Positions 1 through 8,646 of a stretch of DNA of 33,164 nucleotides are shown piece by piece (the stretch's first letter is position 1; the number at the start of each line of letters is the position of its first letter). Both the position numbers and the translations under genes were made by a program. Source of the stretch: Candidatus Delongbacteria bacterium (GTDB taxonomy: Bacteria > Delongbacteria > UBA4055). The stretch covers positions 1 through 33,164 of the forward strand of contig JAQICF010000194.1 of assembly GCA_027858795.1 (NCBI GenBank). Direction: 5' to 3'. A model generated the notes under the pieces. That model was given only the letters and a program-made list of their open reading frames with translations, had not been told where the DNA came from and did no database searches.

Positions 1-747
1 TCAAAGAAAGTGAAGTTAAATTTATATCTAAGCAGGATAGAAAAAGAAAAATTGTCTCTTTCTTCACAAAGTGTAACACTAGGGAATGGCGAAAAAGAAA
101 ATTCAATGGGATTCAAGGTAAAGGGAAAATTGTACGATAAAGTAAATTTTATTCTTAGCAGTCAATTTTTCGACTCAGAGTATGAAATAGGGTATCTGCC
201 CGGTGGTGAAGTTAAAACTGAATTGGAAATAGGGAACAGGAATGTTTCATTTAATGGTCAGGTTAAATATAAAACTTACGAATTCTATGATGAAAATATT
301 TACTCTACGAAAGATAAGATAGATTCCAGATTGAAATTGCAATTTAAGCTCAATAAATGGAAGATATCCAGTTACATAAAGTATTCGGATTGGTATAATG
401 ATGGCTATGGTTATTTATTTTCACAATCATTTTTGATGAATTTCCAAAAAGGACTTATAGTAAGGTTGGGAGCTGATCTTTATTTTACTGAAGGATCAAC
501 AATTATGTATGCAGGTCTTTATGACATAGGGCTATATCCGGGTTTGATCTCATATTCAGGAGTAGGGAAAAGCATTTACGGTTTTATTTCTTATAGTATC
601 GGTGACTTTGTATTTACTTTTGGTATTTCAGAAGATTCTAAATCTGACTCTGATACGATCAGTTCAGGTTACGATGAAATAGATTCAGATAGATTTCACA
701 GGATCGAGTTTAATGTAAAATATTTGTCAGATCTCACGAGTTTTTAA
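1..747 (+). CDS. Beta-barrel-like protein, 3' part (5' end outside window)
   Basis: The frame is open from base 1, so the gene starts upstream; the GTG at position 10 has no ribosome binding site and is probably internal. About 248 residues are visible. They alternate polar and hydrophobic residues in many short strands rich in Tyr, Phe, Ser and Gly, with charged turns, and contain no long hydrophobic helix. The end (EFNVKYLSDLTSF) looks like a last membrane strand. This pattern suits the C-terminal barrel of an outer-membrane protein. I do not recognise the family, and the N-terminal domains that could identify it are missing. Barrel topology is inferred; the specific role is unknown. The gene is followed by a 118-bp gap before dxr containing a weak AT-rich hairpin (760-779). 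Confidence 0.55.
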   Translation, partial: SKKVKLNLYLSRIEKEKLSLSSQSVTLGNGEKENSMGFKVKGKLYDKVNFILSSQFFDSEYEIGYLPGGEVKTELEIGNRNVSFNGQVKYKTYEFYDENIYSTKDKIDSRLKLQFKLNKWKISSYIKYSDWYNDGYGYLFSQSFLMNFQKGLIVRLGADLYFTEGSTIMYAGLYDIGLYPGLISYSGVGKSIYGFISYSIGDFVFTFGISEDSKSDSDTISSGYDEIDSDRFHRIEFNVKYLSDLTSF

Positions 748-865
748 ATTTTTAGGTAAAATATTCTCGTGCGAATATTATAAAATTAATAGTTGTATTA
801 TTAATCACACTTAGCTATATTAAATAGATATTTATAGGGAAAGCAATAATAACGACGGAGTTTAC

Positions 866-1996
866 ATGAAGAATCTTTCCATATTAGGGGCAACCGGTTC
901 TATTGGTGACAGCACGCTTAAGGTGCTTGACAACCTAAAAGATCATTTTAAGATAATATACCTGTCTGCCAATAATAATTATAAAAAATTAGCGGACCTA
1001 GCTAAGAAATATAATCCAGAATATGTAATTATTGATAAAGTGTTTTATAAAGATCTGAAAGGTCTGTTAAGCTCAACAAAAGTTAAAGTTTTAACCAATG
1101 AGGATGGATTACTTCAGGCAACCTCCGATCCTAGAGTTCATGTTGTAGTAAATGCTATAGTGGGATCATTTGGATTAAGACCGACTATAACAGCCGTAGA
1201 AAATGGAAAGACAATAGCTTTAGCGAATAAAGAATCTTTAGTAATGGCAGGTGAAAATGTACATGATTTAATGAAAAAGACAGGAGCTAAGATACTTCCG
1301 ATTGACTCTGAGCATTCTGCAATTCTCCAATCTTTGAATGGAGAAGATTATTCTACGATAAATAAAATAATCCTTACAGCATCAGGTGGTCCTTTCAGGG
1401 ATAGAAAAGATAGTTTGGAAAATGTTACAATCACAGATGCTCTTGCTCATCCAAATTGGTCTATGGGGGATAAGATCAGTATTGACTCCGCTACAATGAT
1501 GAATAAAGGGTTTGAGCTTATTGAGGCAGTACATTTATTTGACTTAAAACCTGAGCACATAGAGATCATAATTCACCCTGAGTCTATAATTCATTCTATG
1601 GTAGAGTTCATTGATGGATCTGTCATTGCTCAACTTGGTTTGCCTGATATGATGTTACCAATTCAATATGCATTAACATATCCTGACAGAAAAGTATTAG
1701 ATCTGCCAAAATTAAATCTACATAAATTAGGGACTATGAATTTCTTTGATCCTGACCGTAAATTATTTCCTGCTATTGATGTTGCTATTGCTGCTATAAA
1801 CGAGGGTGGGACCGTCCCGGTTGTACTTAATGCTGTAAATGAAATAATGGTTTACAAATTCTTACAAGGGAAAATAAAATTTACTGATATTGTTAAAAAT
1901 GTGGAAGAAGAGATAGCTAAACATAAAAAGATCAAAAAGCCATCAATTGACCAGATATTTGAGGTTAATGATGAGATCTGGAAGCGACTTCATTAA
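866..1996 (+). CDS. dxr: 1-deoxy-D-xylulose 5-phosphate reductoisomerase
   Basis: Converts 1-deoxy-D-xylulose 5-phosphate to 2-C-methyl-D-erythritol 4-phosphate with NADPH, the first committed step of the MEP isoprenoid pathway, in the cytoplasm. The 376-residue product is slightly shorter than the usual 380-400. Visible motifs: the NADPH-binding loop GATGSIG at residues 8-14, LANKESLVMAG near 119-129, the metal-binding PIDSEHSAI (Asp147, Glu149), TASGGPF at 171-177, HPNWSMGDKISIDSATMMNKG with Glu217 just after it as the third metal ligand, and IHPESIIHSMVEF. All catalytic residues appear intact. The ATG at 866 follows a GACGGAG ribosome binding site at 854-860. No other isoprenoid gene lies nearby. 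Confidence 0.97.
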   Translation: MKNLSILGATGSIGDSTLKVLDNLKDHFKIIYLSANNNYKKLADLAKKYNPEYVIIDKVFYKDLKGLLSSTKVKVLTNEDGLLQATSDPRVHVVVNAIVGSFGLRPTITAVENGKTIALANKESLVMAGENVHDLMKKTGAKILPIDSEHSAILQSLNGEDYSTINKIILTASGGPFRDRKDSLENVTITDALAHPNWSMGDKISIDSATMMNKGFELIEAVHLFDLKPEHIEIIIHPESIIHSMVEFIDGSVIAQLGLPDMMLPIQYALTYPDRKVLDLPKLNLHKLGTMNFFDPDRKLFPAIDVAIAAINEGGTVPVVLNAVNEIMVYKFLQGKIKFTDIVKNVEEEIAKHKKIKKPSIDQIFEVNDEIWKRLH

Positions 1997-2035
1997 TTCA
2001 ATTGACAATTTGCGATGGACAATTTACAATTAATG
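1992..2035 (+). repeat. Degenerate ACAATTT/CAATT repeat after dxr
   Basis: Just after the dxr stop there are two direct copies of GACAATTT (from 2004 and 2019), framed by ATTAATT (1992-1998) and AATTAAT (2028-2034), so the block is also an imperfect palindrome. Similar CAATTGACAATT strings are common dispersed intergenic repeats in several bacterial groups and produce spurious peptides such as NCKLSIANCQLN on the other strand. Function unknown. Confidence 0.45.
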
Positions 2036-2037
2036 TA

Positions 2038-2097
2038 GGGAACGCCTAACAGCAGTTCCCAGAAACGCAAAAAGAGAGACGCCCATGTAGGTCGTCT
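2038..2097 (+). other. Two-hairpin leader upstream of the 2144 gene
   Basis: Two adjacent inverted repeats lie in the untranslated stretch. The first is GGGAAC (2038-2043) against GTTCCC (2055-2060), extendable by a GC/GC pair after a bulge. The second is AGACGCCC (2077-2084) against GGTCGTCT (2090-2097), with one mismatch and a 5-nt loop. Neither is followed by a T-run, so they are poor intrinsic terminators. They lie 47-106 nt before the start codon of the next gene and could be a structured 5' leader. I do not recognise a known riboswitch. Confidence 0.45.
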
Positions 2098-2143
2098 ATA
2101 CGAAAAGAAAACAAAGAAGAAAAAAATAAAAAGGAGAAGGGAA

Positions 2144-3179
2144 ATGAAAAAACTGGTACTAATGTTGATTTTAGTCTCGATCGGTTTCATCTATGCTCAG
2201 GAACCTGGATACGATGAATATGAAGAGGCGGAATACAGTACACATAACGATGCTAGCTCAAGCGACTCTGTTATTGATGGAATTATTACATCAGAGCCAA
2301 TAATCATTGGTTCTTTAATAGGTACAGAAACTGATGAGGTTCAAGCTTCGGGACAACCAGAGCAGGATATGTCTGCATCCGTAGAAGCAAAATTTTTAAA
2401 AGACAACTAAAAGTATAAATGTTCCTTTATGGTATAGGTGGAAAGAATATACATTTAGCGCAGCAATACCGTACATATACAGTAAGAAAAAACCTACGTC
2501 TATTACTGCTGATATGCAGGAAGCAATTTATACTACAACTAGTGGATTAAGCGATATTACTTTAGGAGTATCTTATGGTAAATTCTTAGATAATATTGAC
2601 ACTTATGTAGATGGAAATTTCTCGGTTAAATTGCCAACAGGTGATGATGAAAATAAAGAAAAAGATAAGAATGATGTTGAGTGGACTATTCCACTAGGAA
2701 GTGGCACAACTGATTTTTCAATAAGTGCATCAGGTTTTTATTTTATGGATGACTATACTTTTAAAGCTACTGCTTTATATAAAATGAACGGTACAAAAAC
2801 TATTGAGGATGGATATACTGATCCTGTAACATTTGCTTTGGAAGATGAAGAGAATAATGTTGGAGATATTTTCATGATTTCTGCTGGTGCAGATTATCGT
2901 TTGCCATATAGATTTAGTGCAAGCGCTAATATTATTTATGGAATGAAATTCTCAGATGACTTTGAAAAAGGGGGTAGTGCAAAGAACGGTTTATCTTATT
3001 TTGATATACTACCTGTTGTGAAGTATTCAATTAGCTTATTTGAATTTGTACTTGGAGCAAAAATACCAGTAATGACTAAGCTAGAAACATATTCAGATCC
3101 ATCATTTGGAATTTCTGAAGAAATACAGGAAACTCGTAGTTTTGCATTTTTCTTAAGAACAAATTATAGAATATTCTAA
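2144..3179 (+). pseudogene. Outer-membrane-transport-like protein, frameshifted near 2398-2401
   Basis: The reading frame begins at ATG 2144 after a strong AAGGAG site (2131-2136), with a signal peptide MKKLVLMLILVSIGFIYAQ, then an acidic stretch, and stops at 2410. The continuation lies in the next frame, open from 2400 to 3179. Removing one A from the run at 2398-2401 joins them and reads VEAKFLKTTKSINVPLWYRW and onward as one secreted protein of about 344 residues. Features such as INVPLWYRWKEYTFSAAIPY, a GV.YG strand, TGDDENK and a C-terminal FFLRTNYRIF strand resemble MetA-pathway/phenol-degradation-type outer-membrane barrels. The second piece has no ribosome binding site at its first ATG (2514), arguing against a separate gene. 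The shift may be a real mutation, an assembly error in a homopolymer, or slippage. The family call is tentative; the frameshift is well supported. Confidence 0.75.
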
Positions 3180-3211
3180 GAGATAAGTATATTTAACGAA
3201 AATAAATGTAA

Positions 3212-3230
3212 GGGCGGATCATTTCCGCCC
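3212..3230 (+). other. GC-rich hairpin between the frameshifted gene and the kinase
   Basis: GGGCGGA (3212-3218) pairs perfectly with TCCGCCC (3224-3230) around a 5-nt loop, the most GC-rich stem in this part of the window. No T-run follows, so it could end transcription only weakly or act as an mRNA-stabilising or leader hairpin for the kinase gene that starts 41 nt later. Confidence 0.5.
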
Positions 3231-3270
3231 ATGAATAACGATAGCAAAAGTAAGAATTGATGAGGTAAGT

Positions 3271-5925
3271 GTGGCGAGAAGATTCGATAGTGAACCGAAA
3301 AAATTTATTTGGAAACCAAAATATTCCGTCGCAATAAGTGTGATCATATCAGTTGTGATAAGCATTATTATGTATGCAAATTATTTACAATACAAGCATA
3401 TAATGGAGCAATTGTTCACTGAATCTTCATCAATTATTGCAAATCCGGAAAATATCCAATCGTATCAAATTATAGTTCTTATTGGGTTCATTAACCTTCT
3501 TATTATTTCTGGTGGTATAATTTTTTATATACTTCAAAAGAGAAGGAATTTCAATAAGGTCATAAAAGGAATTAATGAAGAACTAGCAGAAACTTCTCAA
3601 AACTGCGAAACAATGAGGAAGCAGTACGAGCTGATCACTGAAAATGTAAGTGATGTGATCATTACTTTGGATATGGATGGCAAAATAACTTATATAACTC
3701 CTTCGATCGAAGATTATTTAGGATATACACCTGAAGAATTCATTGATGCAGGTGTGGAGAAATTTCTTTCAAGAAGATCAATGAGAGCAGTTGCAAAGGA
3801 TATTATCTTCAGAAAGCAGGAACCTGCAAAGTTCAAGGAAGTGAATACCTATGAAATGGAGCTAAAGAGAAAGGATAAACATAGAATATGGGTAGAATTA
3901 AAAACAGTTGGAATTTCAGAAGGAGAAAAGAAAGTTGGTTTCCTCGGAATTTTCAGAGATGTAACGAAAAGAAGAAAAAACGAAAGATTTCTGAAATTTC
4001 AAAGTGATGTTATGTATAATATCTCTGACGAAGTAGTTATAACTGATACGAAAGGAAAAATATTGTACGTCAACAAAGCTGTATTATTGCATACAGGATT
4101 AAAGAGAAAAGATCTTATTGGTAAAACTCAGACTGTAAAAAAAGCAACAGGATCTGATAGTATTACAAAAAAAGAACTTATTGAAACAGTGAATAAAGAT
4201 GGTAAGTGGGAAGGGATTCTTTCAAGTGAACTTCCTAATGGTAATCATAGAGTAGCTTCATCAAGATGTAAGTTACTATATGACGACTATAAAAAGCCAA
4301 TCGCAATAATAGCAATATCTACAGACATAACGGATCAAATATCTATTGAAGAAGAACTTAAAGAGAGTGAAAAAAAGTATAGGTTATTGATCACAAATGT
4401 GTCAGATGTTATCTGGACTTCATATAAAGATTTCAACATTAATTTTATTACCCGTTCAGTAGGGCATTTTTTAGGGTATGACCCTGAAGCATTTTTAAAG
4501 ATGAAGCAAACTGAATACTTAAGTCCTGATGCTTTGGACAAAATAAGTAAACTAAAAAGAAGAATAAATTATAATTTCAATTCGGTTAATTTTCCAATAA
4601 TATTTAATGCACAATTGATCTGTAAAGATAATACACGGAAATGGGCTGAAGCAAAAATAAATCCTCTACTGGAAGAAGATGGTGAAGTAGTAGGTTTTGT
4701 TGGAGTATGGAGAGATATTACTAGCTTTATTTTGACTACAGAGAGAAATAAGACTCTGGAGGATAGATTGTCTCAAGGCGAAAAGATGGAAGCCCTGGGA
4801 AGACTTGCAGGCGGTGTTGCTCATGATCTTAATAACGTACTCACCGGAATAGTGGCATATCCCGATTTGCTAATGCTTAAAATGGATGATGATGATCCAT
4901 TGAGAAAAAAAGTAATGGCGATAAAGAAGAGTGGTGAGAAGGCTGCCTCAATCGTTGAAGATCTATTATCTCTATCAAGACGAGGAGTTAACAAATTTGC
5001 TCCTGTAAATGTAAATAAAGCAGTAAAAGATGTACTGGAATCTCCTGAAATAGAAAAACTTCAGATATATCATTCAAAGATCAGTATTAAATTTTCAGAA
5101 GATAAAACAACACCTAGCATATCAGGGGCAGAATTTCAAATTTCAAAAGTTCTTGTAAATCTTCTTACGAATGCTGCAGAATCAATAGAAAATGATGGTG
5201 AAATATTTATTTCAACCAAATTTGAAAGTTCCAAGAATAGAACTCTCCGTTTTAGTAATATTCCTGAAGGGGATTATACAGTATTATCAGTAACAGATGA
5301 AGGAGTTGGAATCTCTAAAGAAGATCAGAAAAGGATATTTGAACCATTTTTCACAAGTAAGACTATGGGCAGAAGTGGTACCGGTCTGGGAATGGCAGTT
5401 GTTTGGGGAGCAGTAAAAGATCATGATGGATTTATTGAACTAACAAGTAAGGTAGGGACAGGGACAACATTCGATCTATATTTCCCGGCACTAGCTGGAA
5501 CTTCGCCTATTGATGAAGTTAAATTAGATAGAAAATCTTATCAAGGTAATGGCGAAAGGATACTGGTGTTAGATGATGAAGAGGTTCAATTAGATATAGC
5601 AGAATCCCTTTTAAGTGAAATTAACTATAAAGTTAAAGTTACAAATGACGTAAAGAAAATCAATTCACTGGTTAAAAGTTATGATCCGGATGTTATCCTC
5701 CTGGATATGATATTAGGAGATGATAAGGATGGATTGGATGTGTACAATGAGATCATAAAAACAAGACCAAAACAGAAAATTATAATCATTAGTGGATACT
5801 CAGAGAGTGAAAGAATTAAAGAAGCGCTTAAATTAGGAGCAAAGAAATACATTAAGAAGCCTTATACAATAGAGGATATTGCAGTTAACATTAAAGAGGT
5901 CTTACTAGAAGATAGTAATGAATAA
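3271..5925 (+). CDS. Membrane-anchored triple-PAS hybrid histidine kinase
   Basis: A two-component sensor kinase with its own receiver. The start is GTG 3271 after GAGGT (3262-3266). Order over 884 residues: transmembrane helix about 19-40, short periplasmic loop of roughly 25 residues, second helix about 67-88, PAS 1 about 115-235, PAS 2 about 240-355, PAS 3 about 368-490, HisKA with phospho-acceptor His518 in GGVAHDLNN, HATPase with N-box LLTNAAES (Asn634), DEGVG (676-680), FEPFFTSK and GTGLGMAVV, and a C-terminal receiver with acidic pair DDE near 768, phospho-Asp812 in LLDM and Lys863 in IKKPY. With so small an extracytoplasmic loop, sensing is probably cytoplasmic through the PAS domains. 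The 3' end overlaps the next gene by 8 bp, implying cotranscription. No separate response regulator is seen nearby; the ligand is unknown. Confidence 0.95.
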   Translation: MARRFDSEPKKFIWKPKYSVAISVIISVVISIIMYANYLQYKHIMEQLFTESSSIIANPENIQSYQIIVLIGFINLLIISGGIIFYILQKRRNFNKVIKGINEELAETSQNCETMRKQYELITENVSDVIITLDMDGKITYITPSIEDYLGYTPEEFIDAGVEKFLSRRSMRAVAKDIIFRKQEPAKFKEVNTYEMELKRKDKHRIWVELKTVGISEGEKKVGFLGIFRDVTKRRKNERFLKFQSDVMYNISDEVVITDTKGKILYVNKAVLLHTGLKRKDLIGKTQTVKKATGSDSITKKELIETVNKDGKWEGILSSELPNGNHRVASSRCKLLYDDYKKPIAIIAISTDITDQISIEEELKESEKKYRLLITNVSDVIWTSYKDFNINFITRSVGHFLGYDPEAFLKMKQTEYLSPDALDKISKLKRRINYNFNSVNFPIIFNAQLICKDNTRKWAEAKINPLLEEDGEVVGFVGVWRDITSFILTTERNKTLEDRLSQGEKMEALGRLAGGVAHDLNNVLTGIVAYPDLLMLKMDDDDPLRKKVMAIKKSGEKAASIVEDLLSLSRRGVNKFAPVNVNKAVKDVLESPEIEKLQIYHSKISIKFSEDKTTPSISGAEFQISKVLVNLLTNAAESIENDGEIFISTKFESSKNRTLRFSNIPEGDYTVLSVTDEGVGISKEDQKRIFEPFFTSKTMGRSGTGLGMAVVWGAVKDHDGFIELTSKVGTGTTFDLYFPALAGTSPIDEVKLDRKSYQGNGERILVLDDEEVQLDIAESLLSEINYKVKVTNDVKKINSLVKSYDPDVILLDMILGDDKDGLDVYNEIIKTRPKQKIIIISGYSESERIKEALKLGAKKYIKKPYTIEDIAVNIKEVLLEDSNE

Positions 5926-7036
5926 AAATAATAAGACAGGAAGATCTATCGATCAATTAGCTGGTGATGATTCATCATCTTTAAATATCAATTCGGGGAA
6001 AGAAAAACCGAATGGTATTTCAAGTGAAAGGTTAAGTAATTTTATTAACAAAAAAAGAAAAAAATATAATCTTGATGAATACTATGATGGTATAATTAAT
6101 GGGGATAGAGTAGTTCTAGGGAGAGCTTTAACTTTAATAGAAAGTAAGATAAAAGACGATAACGACCTTTCAAATAAAATTATAGATAAATGTCTATCTC
6201 ATTCCGGAAAATCAATAAGGATAGGGATAACCGGCATTCCTGGAGTTGGCAAAAGCACATTTATAGAAACATTTGGTCTATATCTTCTGGATAAAAAGAA
6301 GAAAGTAGCTGTAATGGCTGTTGATCCAAGTAGTAATGTGTCCGGTGGGAGTCTGATGGGGGATAAAACCAGGATGGATAGGCTTTCAAGTCAAGCGGAT
6401 GTTTTTATTCGTCCTTCAGCAACCTCTGGTTTTTTAGGAGGTGTAAACCGTGCTACCAGGGAAGCAATAATTCTTTGTGAAGCAGCAGGTTATGATATTA
6501 TCTTAATTGAAACTGTAGGTGTAGGGCAGTCTGAGATCTTAGTTCATTCAATGGTGGATTTCTTCTTGTTACTACAGATCGCAGGTGCAGGAGATGAACT
6601 TCAGGGTATTAAGAAGGGCATCATGGAAATGGCTGATGCGATAGCTGTTTCAAAATCTGATGGTGACAATTTACTTAAAGCCAAGTTGTGCAAACAAGAA
6701 CTTGAAAATGCCACACACTATTCTTTAAATTACGATCCGGATTGGAATATTCCGGTAATTGAAATATCATCACAAGAAAATAAAGGTATTGACAAGATAT
6801 GGGACATAATTCTGAAGCATAACGATATTATGACCCAAAAAGGTAAATTTGCTAAGAAAAGAAAGGACCAACTTAATCAATGGTTAAAAACTTCAATATC
6901 TCAAACACTGGAGAATTATTTCTATAATGATCCTCATGTTATGAAAGAGTTTGATGAGATAAAAAAAGCAGTAATTGACGGACGAATATCTCCAGTGGTA
7001 GCATCTGAAAATTTATTAAAAATTTTTAGAAAATGA
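5918..7036 (+). CDS. meaB: MeaB/ArgK-type P-loop GTPase
   Basis: G3E-family GTPase that in characterised members guards adenosylcobalamin-dependent methylmalonyl-CoA mutase. The 372-residue protein has the P-loop GIPGVGKS (106-113), VDPSS and GGSLMGDKTRM, RPSATSGFLGGVNRAT, the metal/switch motif ETVGVGQSE, AGAGDELQGIKKGIMEMAD, and the base-recognition position occupied by SKSDGDN in place of the usual NKAD-like motif. An N-terminal extension of about 50 polar residues precedes the region where the family normally begins. The upstream ribosome binding site is weak, and translation may be coupled to the overlapping histidine kinase gene. No mutase gene is in the window, so its client is elsewhere or different. 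The family call is firm; the client is unknown. Confidence 0.93.
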   Translation: MNKNNKTGRSIDQLAGDDSSSLNINSGKEKPNGISSERLSNFINKKRKKYNLDEYYDGIINGDRVVLGRALTLIESKIKDDNDLSNKIIDKCLSHSGKSIRIGITGIPGVGKSTFIETFGLYLLDKKKKVAVMAVDPSSNVSGGSLMGDKTRMDRLSSQADVFIRPSATSGFLGGVNRATREAIILCEAAGYDIILIETVGVGQSEILVHSMVDFFLLLQIAGAGDELQGIKKGIMEMADAIAVSKSDGDNLLKAKLCKQELENATHYSLNYDPDWNIPVIEISSQENKGIDKIWDIILKHNDIMTQKGKFAKKRKDQLNQWLKTSISQTLENYFYNDPHVMKEFDEIKKAVIDGRISPVVASENLLKIFRK

Positions 7037-7086
7037 AAGTAAGATTAATTCTATATTTTATAGTGAAATAATTATTAAAATATCTC

Positions 7087-7113
7087 TTGACATGGTTTTA
7101 GTAGACATATAAA
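7087..7113 (+). promoter_or_regulatory. Candidate sigma-70-type promoter of the first glutamate dehydrogenase
   Basis: A perfect TTGACA (7087-7092) is followed after 15 bp by TATAAA (7108-7113). The spacer is shorter than the ideal 17 bp, so strength is uncertain. If used, the transcript begins near 7120 and the palindromic repeats at 7132-7235 fall in its leader. Confidence 0.4.
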
Positions 7114-7131
7114 TTCGCCTTTGTACAGAAA

Positions 7132-7235
7132 ATGTTGTGCAAGGATGTCACAACATGTAAAAATAGTGTTGTGTAATAGTGTCACAGCATGAGAAAAATA
7201 GTGTTGTGTAATAGTGTCACAGCATGAGAAAAATA
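7132..7235 (+). repeat. Three tandem 35-bp palindromic repeats before gdhA
   Basis: Copies two and three (7166-7200 and 7201-7235) are identical 35-mers; copy one (about 7131-7165) is diverged. Each contains an inverted repeat: copy one has ATGTTGTG (7132-7139) and CACAACAT (7149-7156), perfect over 8 bp around 9 nt; the others have GTTGTG and CACAGC in the same spacing, still paired if G-U is allowed. The array ends 18 bp before the start codon of the glutamate dehydrogenase. The half-sites (TGTG...TCACA, 7-nt gap) loosely recall CRP/FNR-type operators, but the gap is one base too long. It could be an operator array or a series of RNA hairpins. Confidence 0.8.
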
Positions 7236-7253
7236 AAATTGTGAGGCAGTAAA

Positions 7254-8594
7254 ATGTATAACATCGACAAGTTTATGGCTGAGCTTGAGAGGAGAAATCC
7301 TTCTCAACCTGAATTCATTCAAGCAGCAAAAGAAGTAATTGAATCAGTCATTGACGTGGTCAACGAGAACCCGGCTTACTTACAAGCTAAGATTTTAGAC
7401 AGGATCACTGAACCGGATAGAGCATTCTTATTCAAAGTAGAATGGGAAGACGATAACGGAGATATCCAGGTAAATAAAGGATATAGAGTTCAATTTAACA
7501 ACGCAATTGGTCCTTATAAAGGTGGTTTGAGATTTCATCCAAGTGTAACATTAGGCGGTTTGAAATTTTTAGGTTTCGAGCAAATATTTAAGAACAGTCT
7601 TACAACTTTACCAATGGGTGGGGGAAAAGGTGGATCTGACTTTAATCCTAAAGGTAAATCAGACAATGAAATAATGAGATTTTGTCGTTCATTTATGACT
7701 GAACTACAAAAATATATCGGTCCTCAAACAGATGTTCCTGCAGGTGATATTGGAGTTGGTGGAAGAGAGATCGGTTTTATGTACGGTCAATACAAAAGAC
7801 TTCGTGCAGAGAATACCGGTGTTCTTACTGGTAAAGGACTTAATTGGGGTGGTTCACTGATAAGACCTGAAGCAACTGGTTTTGGTGCAGTATATTACGC
7901 TGATGAGATGCTTAAGTATAAAGGTGAATCAATGGAAGGTAAAACAGTTTCACTTTCAGGTTTTGGAAATGTAACTTGGGGATGTGCAATAAAAGCTACT
8001 GAACTTGGTGCAAAAGTACTTACTATTTCTGGTCCTGACGGATATATCCTTGACGAAGACGGAGTAAATACAGAAGAAAAATTCAATTATTTATTAGAAC
8101 TAAGAGCATCAAATAATGATATTGTTGCTCCTTATGCTGAAAAATTTCCAAATGCTAAATTCTTCCCTGGTGAAAAACCTTGGAGTGTTAAAGTGGATAT
8201 GGCTTATCCATGTGCAATTCAGAATGAATTAAATGAAGATGACGCTAAGATATTGATCAGGAACGGATGTAAGTATGTTGTGGAAACTTCAAATATGGGT
8301 TGTACAGCAGACGCAGTAAATCATTTTGTTGCTGAGAAGGTTGCATTCGGTCCGGGCAAAGCAGCAAATGCAGGTGGAGTGGCTGTTTCAGGATTAGAAA
8401 TGTCTCAAAATTCAATGAAACTTGCATGGTCAAGAGAAGAAGTTGATGAAAAATTAAAAGTTATCATGAGTTCAATTCACTCTGCGGGTGTTAAATATGG
8501 TGCACAAGCAGATGGATTTGTAAATTATGTGAAAGGTTCTAATATTGCAGGATTTAAAAAAGTAGCAGACGCAATGATAGATCTAGGTTATTAG
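7254..8594 (+). CDS. gdhA: Glutamate dehydrogenase, GdhA class (probably NADP-dependent)
   Basis: Reversible reductive amination of 2-oxoglutarate to glutamate; the 446-residue length and sequence match the hexameric, usually NADP-dependent assimilatory class (E. coli GdhA-like). Visible: GYRVQFNNAIGPYKGGLRFH at about 76-95, the catalytic lysine in PMGGGKGGSDF (Lys125), VPAGDIGVGGREI with the catalytic Asp165, the Rossmann loop SGFGNVTWG, ETSNMGCT, and GGVAVSGLEMSQNS near the C-terminus. GAGG (7243-7246) lies 7 nt before ATG. It is transcribed alone from the 7037-7253 region and ends in an intrinsic terminator at 8615-8644. Cofactor preference is inferred from class, not read directly. A second, different glutamate dehydrogenase follows. 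Confidence 0.96.
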   Translation: MYNIDKFMAELERRNPSQPEFIQAAKEVIESVIDVVNENPAYLQAKILDRITEPDRAFLFKVEWEDDNGDIQVNKGYRVQFNNAIGPYKGGLRFHPSVTLGGLKFLGFEQIFKNSLTTLPMGGGKGGSDFNPKGKSDNEIMRFCRSFMTELQKYIGPQTDVPAGDIGVGGREIGFMYGQYKRLRAENTGVLTGKGLNWGGSLIRPEATGFGAVYYADEMLKYKGESMEGKTVSLSGFGNVTWGCAIKATELGAKVLTISGPDGYILDEDGVNTEEKFNYLLELRASNNDIVAPYAEKFPNAKFFPGEKPWSVKVDMAYPCAIQNELNEDDAKILIRNGCKYVVETSNMGCTADAVNHFVAEKVAFGPGKAANAGGVAVSGLEMSQNSMKLAWSREEVDEKLKVIMSSIHSAGVKYGAQADGFVNYVKGSNIAGFKKVADAMIDLGY

Positions 8595-8614
8595 CAGTAA
8601 GTAAATATTTATAC

Positions 8615-8644
8615 AAAAAGCCGGCAAATTTTGTCGGCTTTTTT
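8615..8644 (+). terminator. Intrinsic terminator after gdhA
   Basis: AAAAAGCCG pairs with CGGCTTTTT around a G-U pair and a short AT-rich inner stem, and the right arm runs into a T-tract. It separates the first dehydrogenase from the second gene cluster and could work on both strands. Confidence 0.88.
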
Positions 8645-8646
8645 CT

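Noticed and set aside
1993..2190. Minus-strand open frame ending in NCKLSIANCQLN
   Set aside because: It runs through a dispersed repeat, the hairpin leader and the ribosome binding site of the next gene; low-complexity Phe-rich sequence and no start signal.
3212..3230. Intrinsic terminator after the frameshifted gene
   Set aside because: The stem is strong but no T-run follows on either strand, so it is listed only as a hairpin.
7132..7235. CRISPR array
   Set aside because: The units are directly adjacent 35-mers with no unique spacers and no cas genes nearby.
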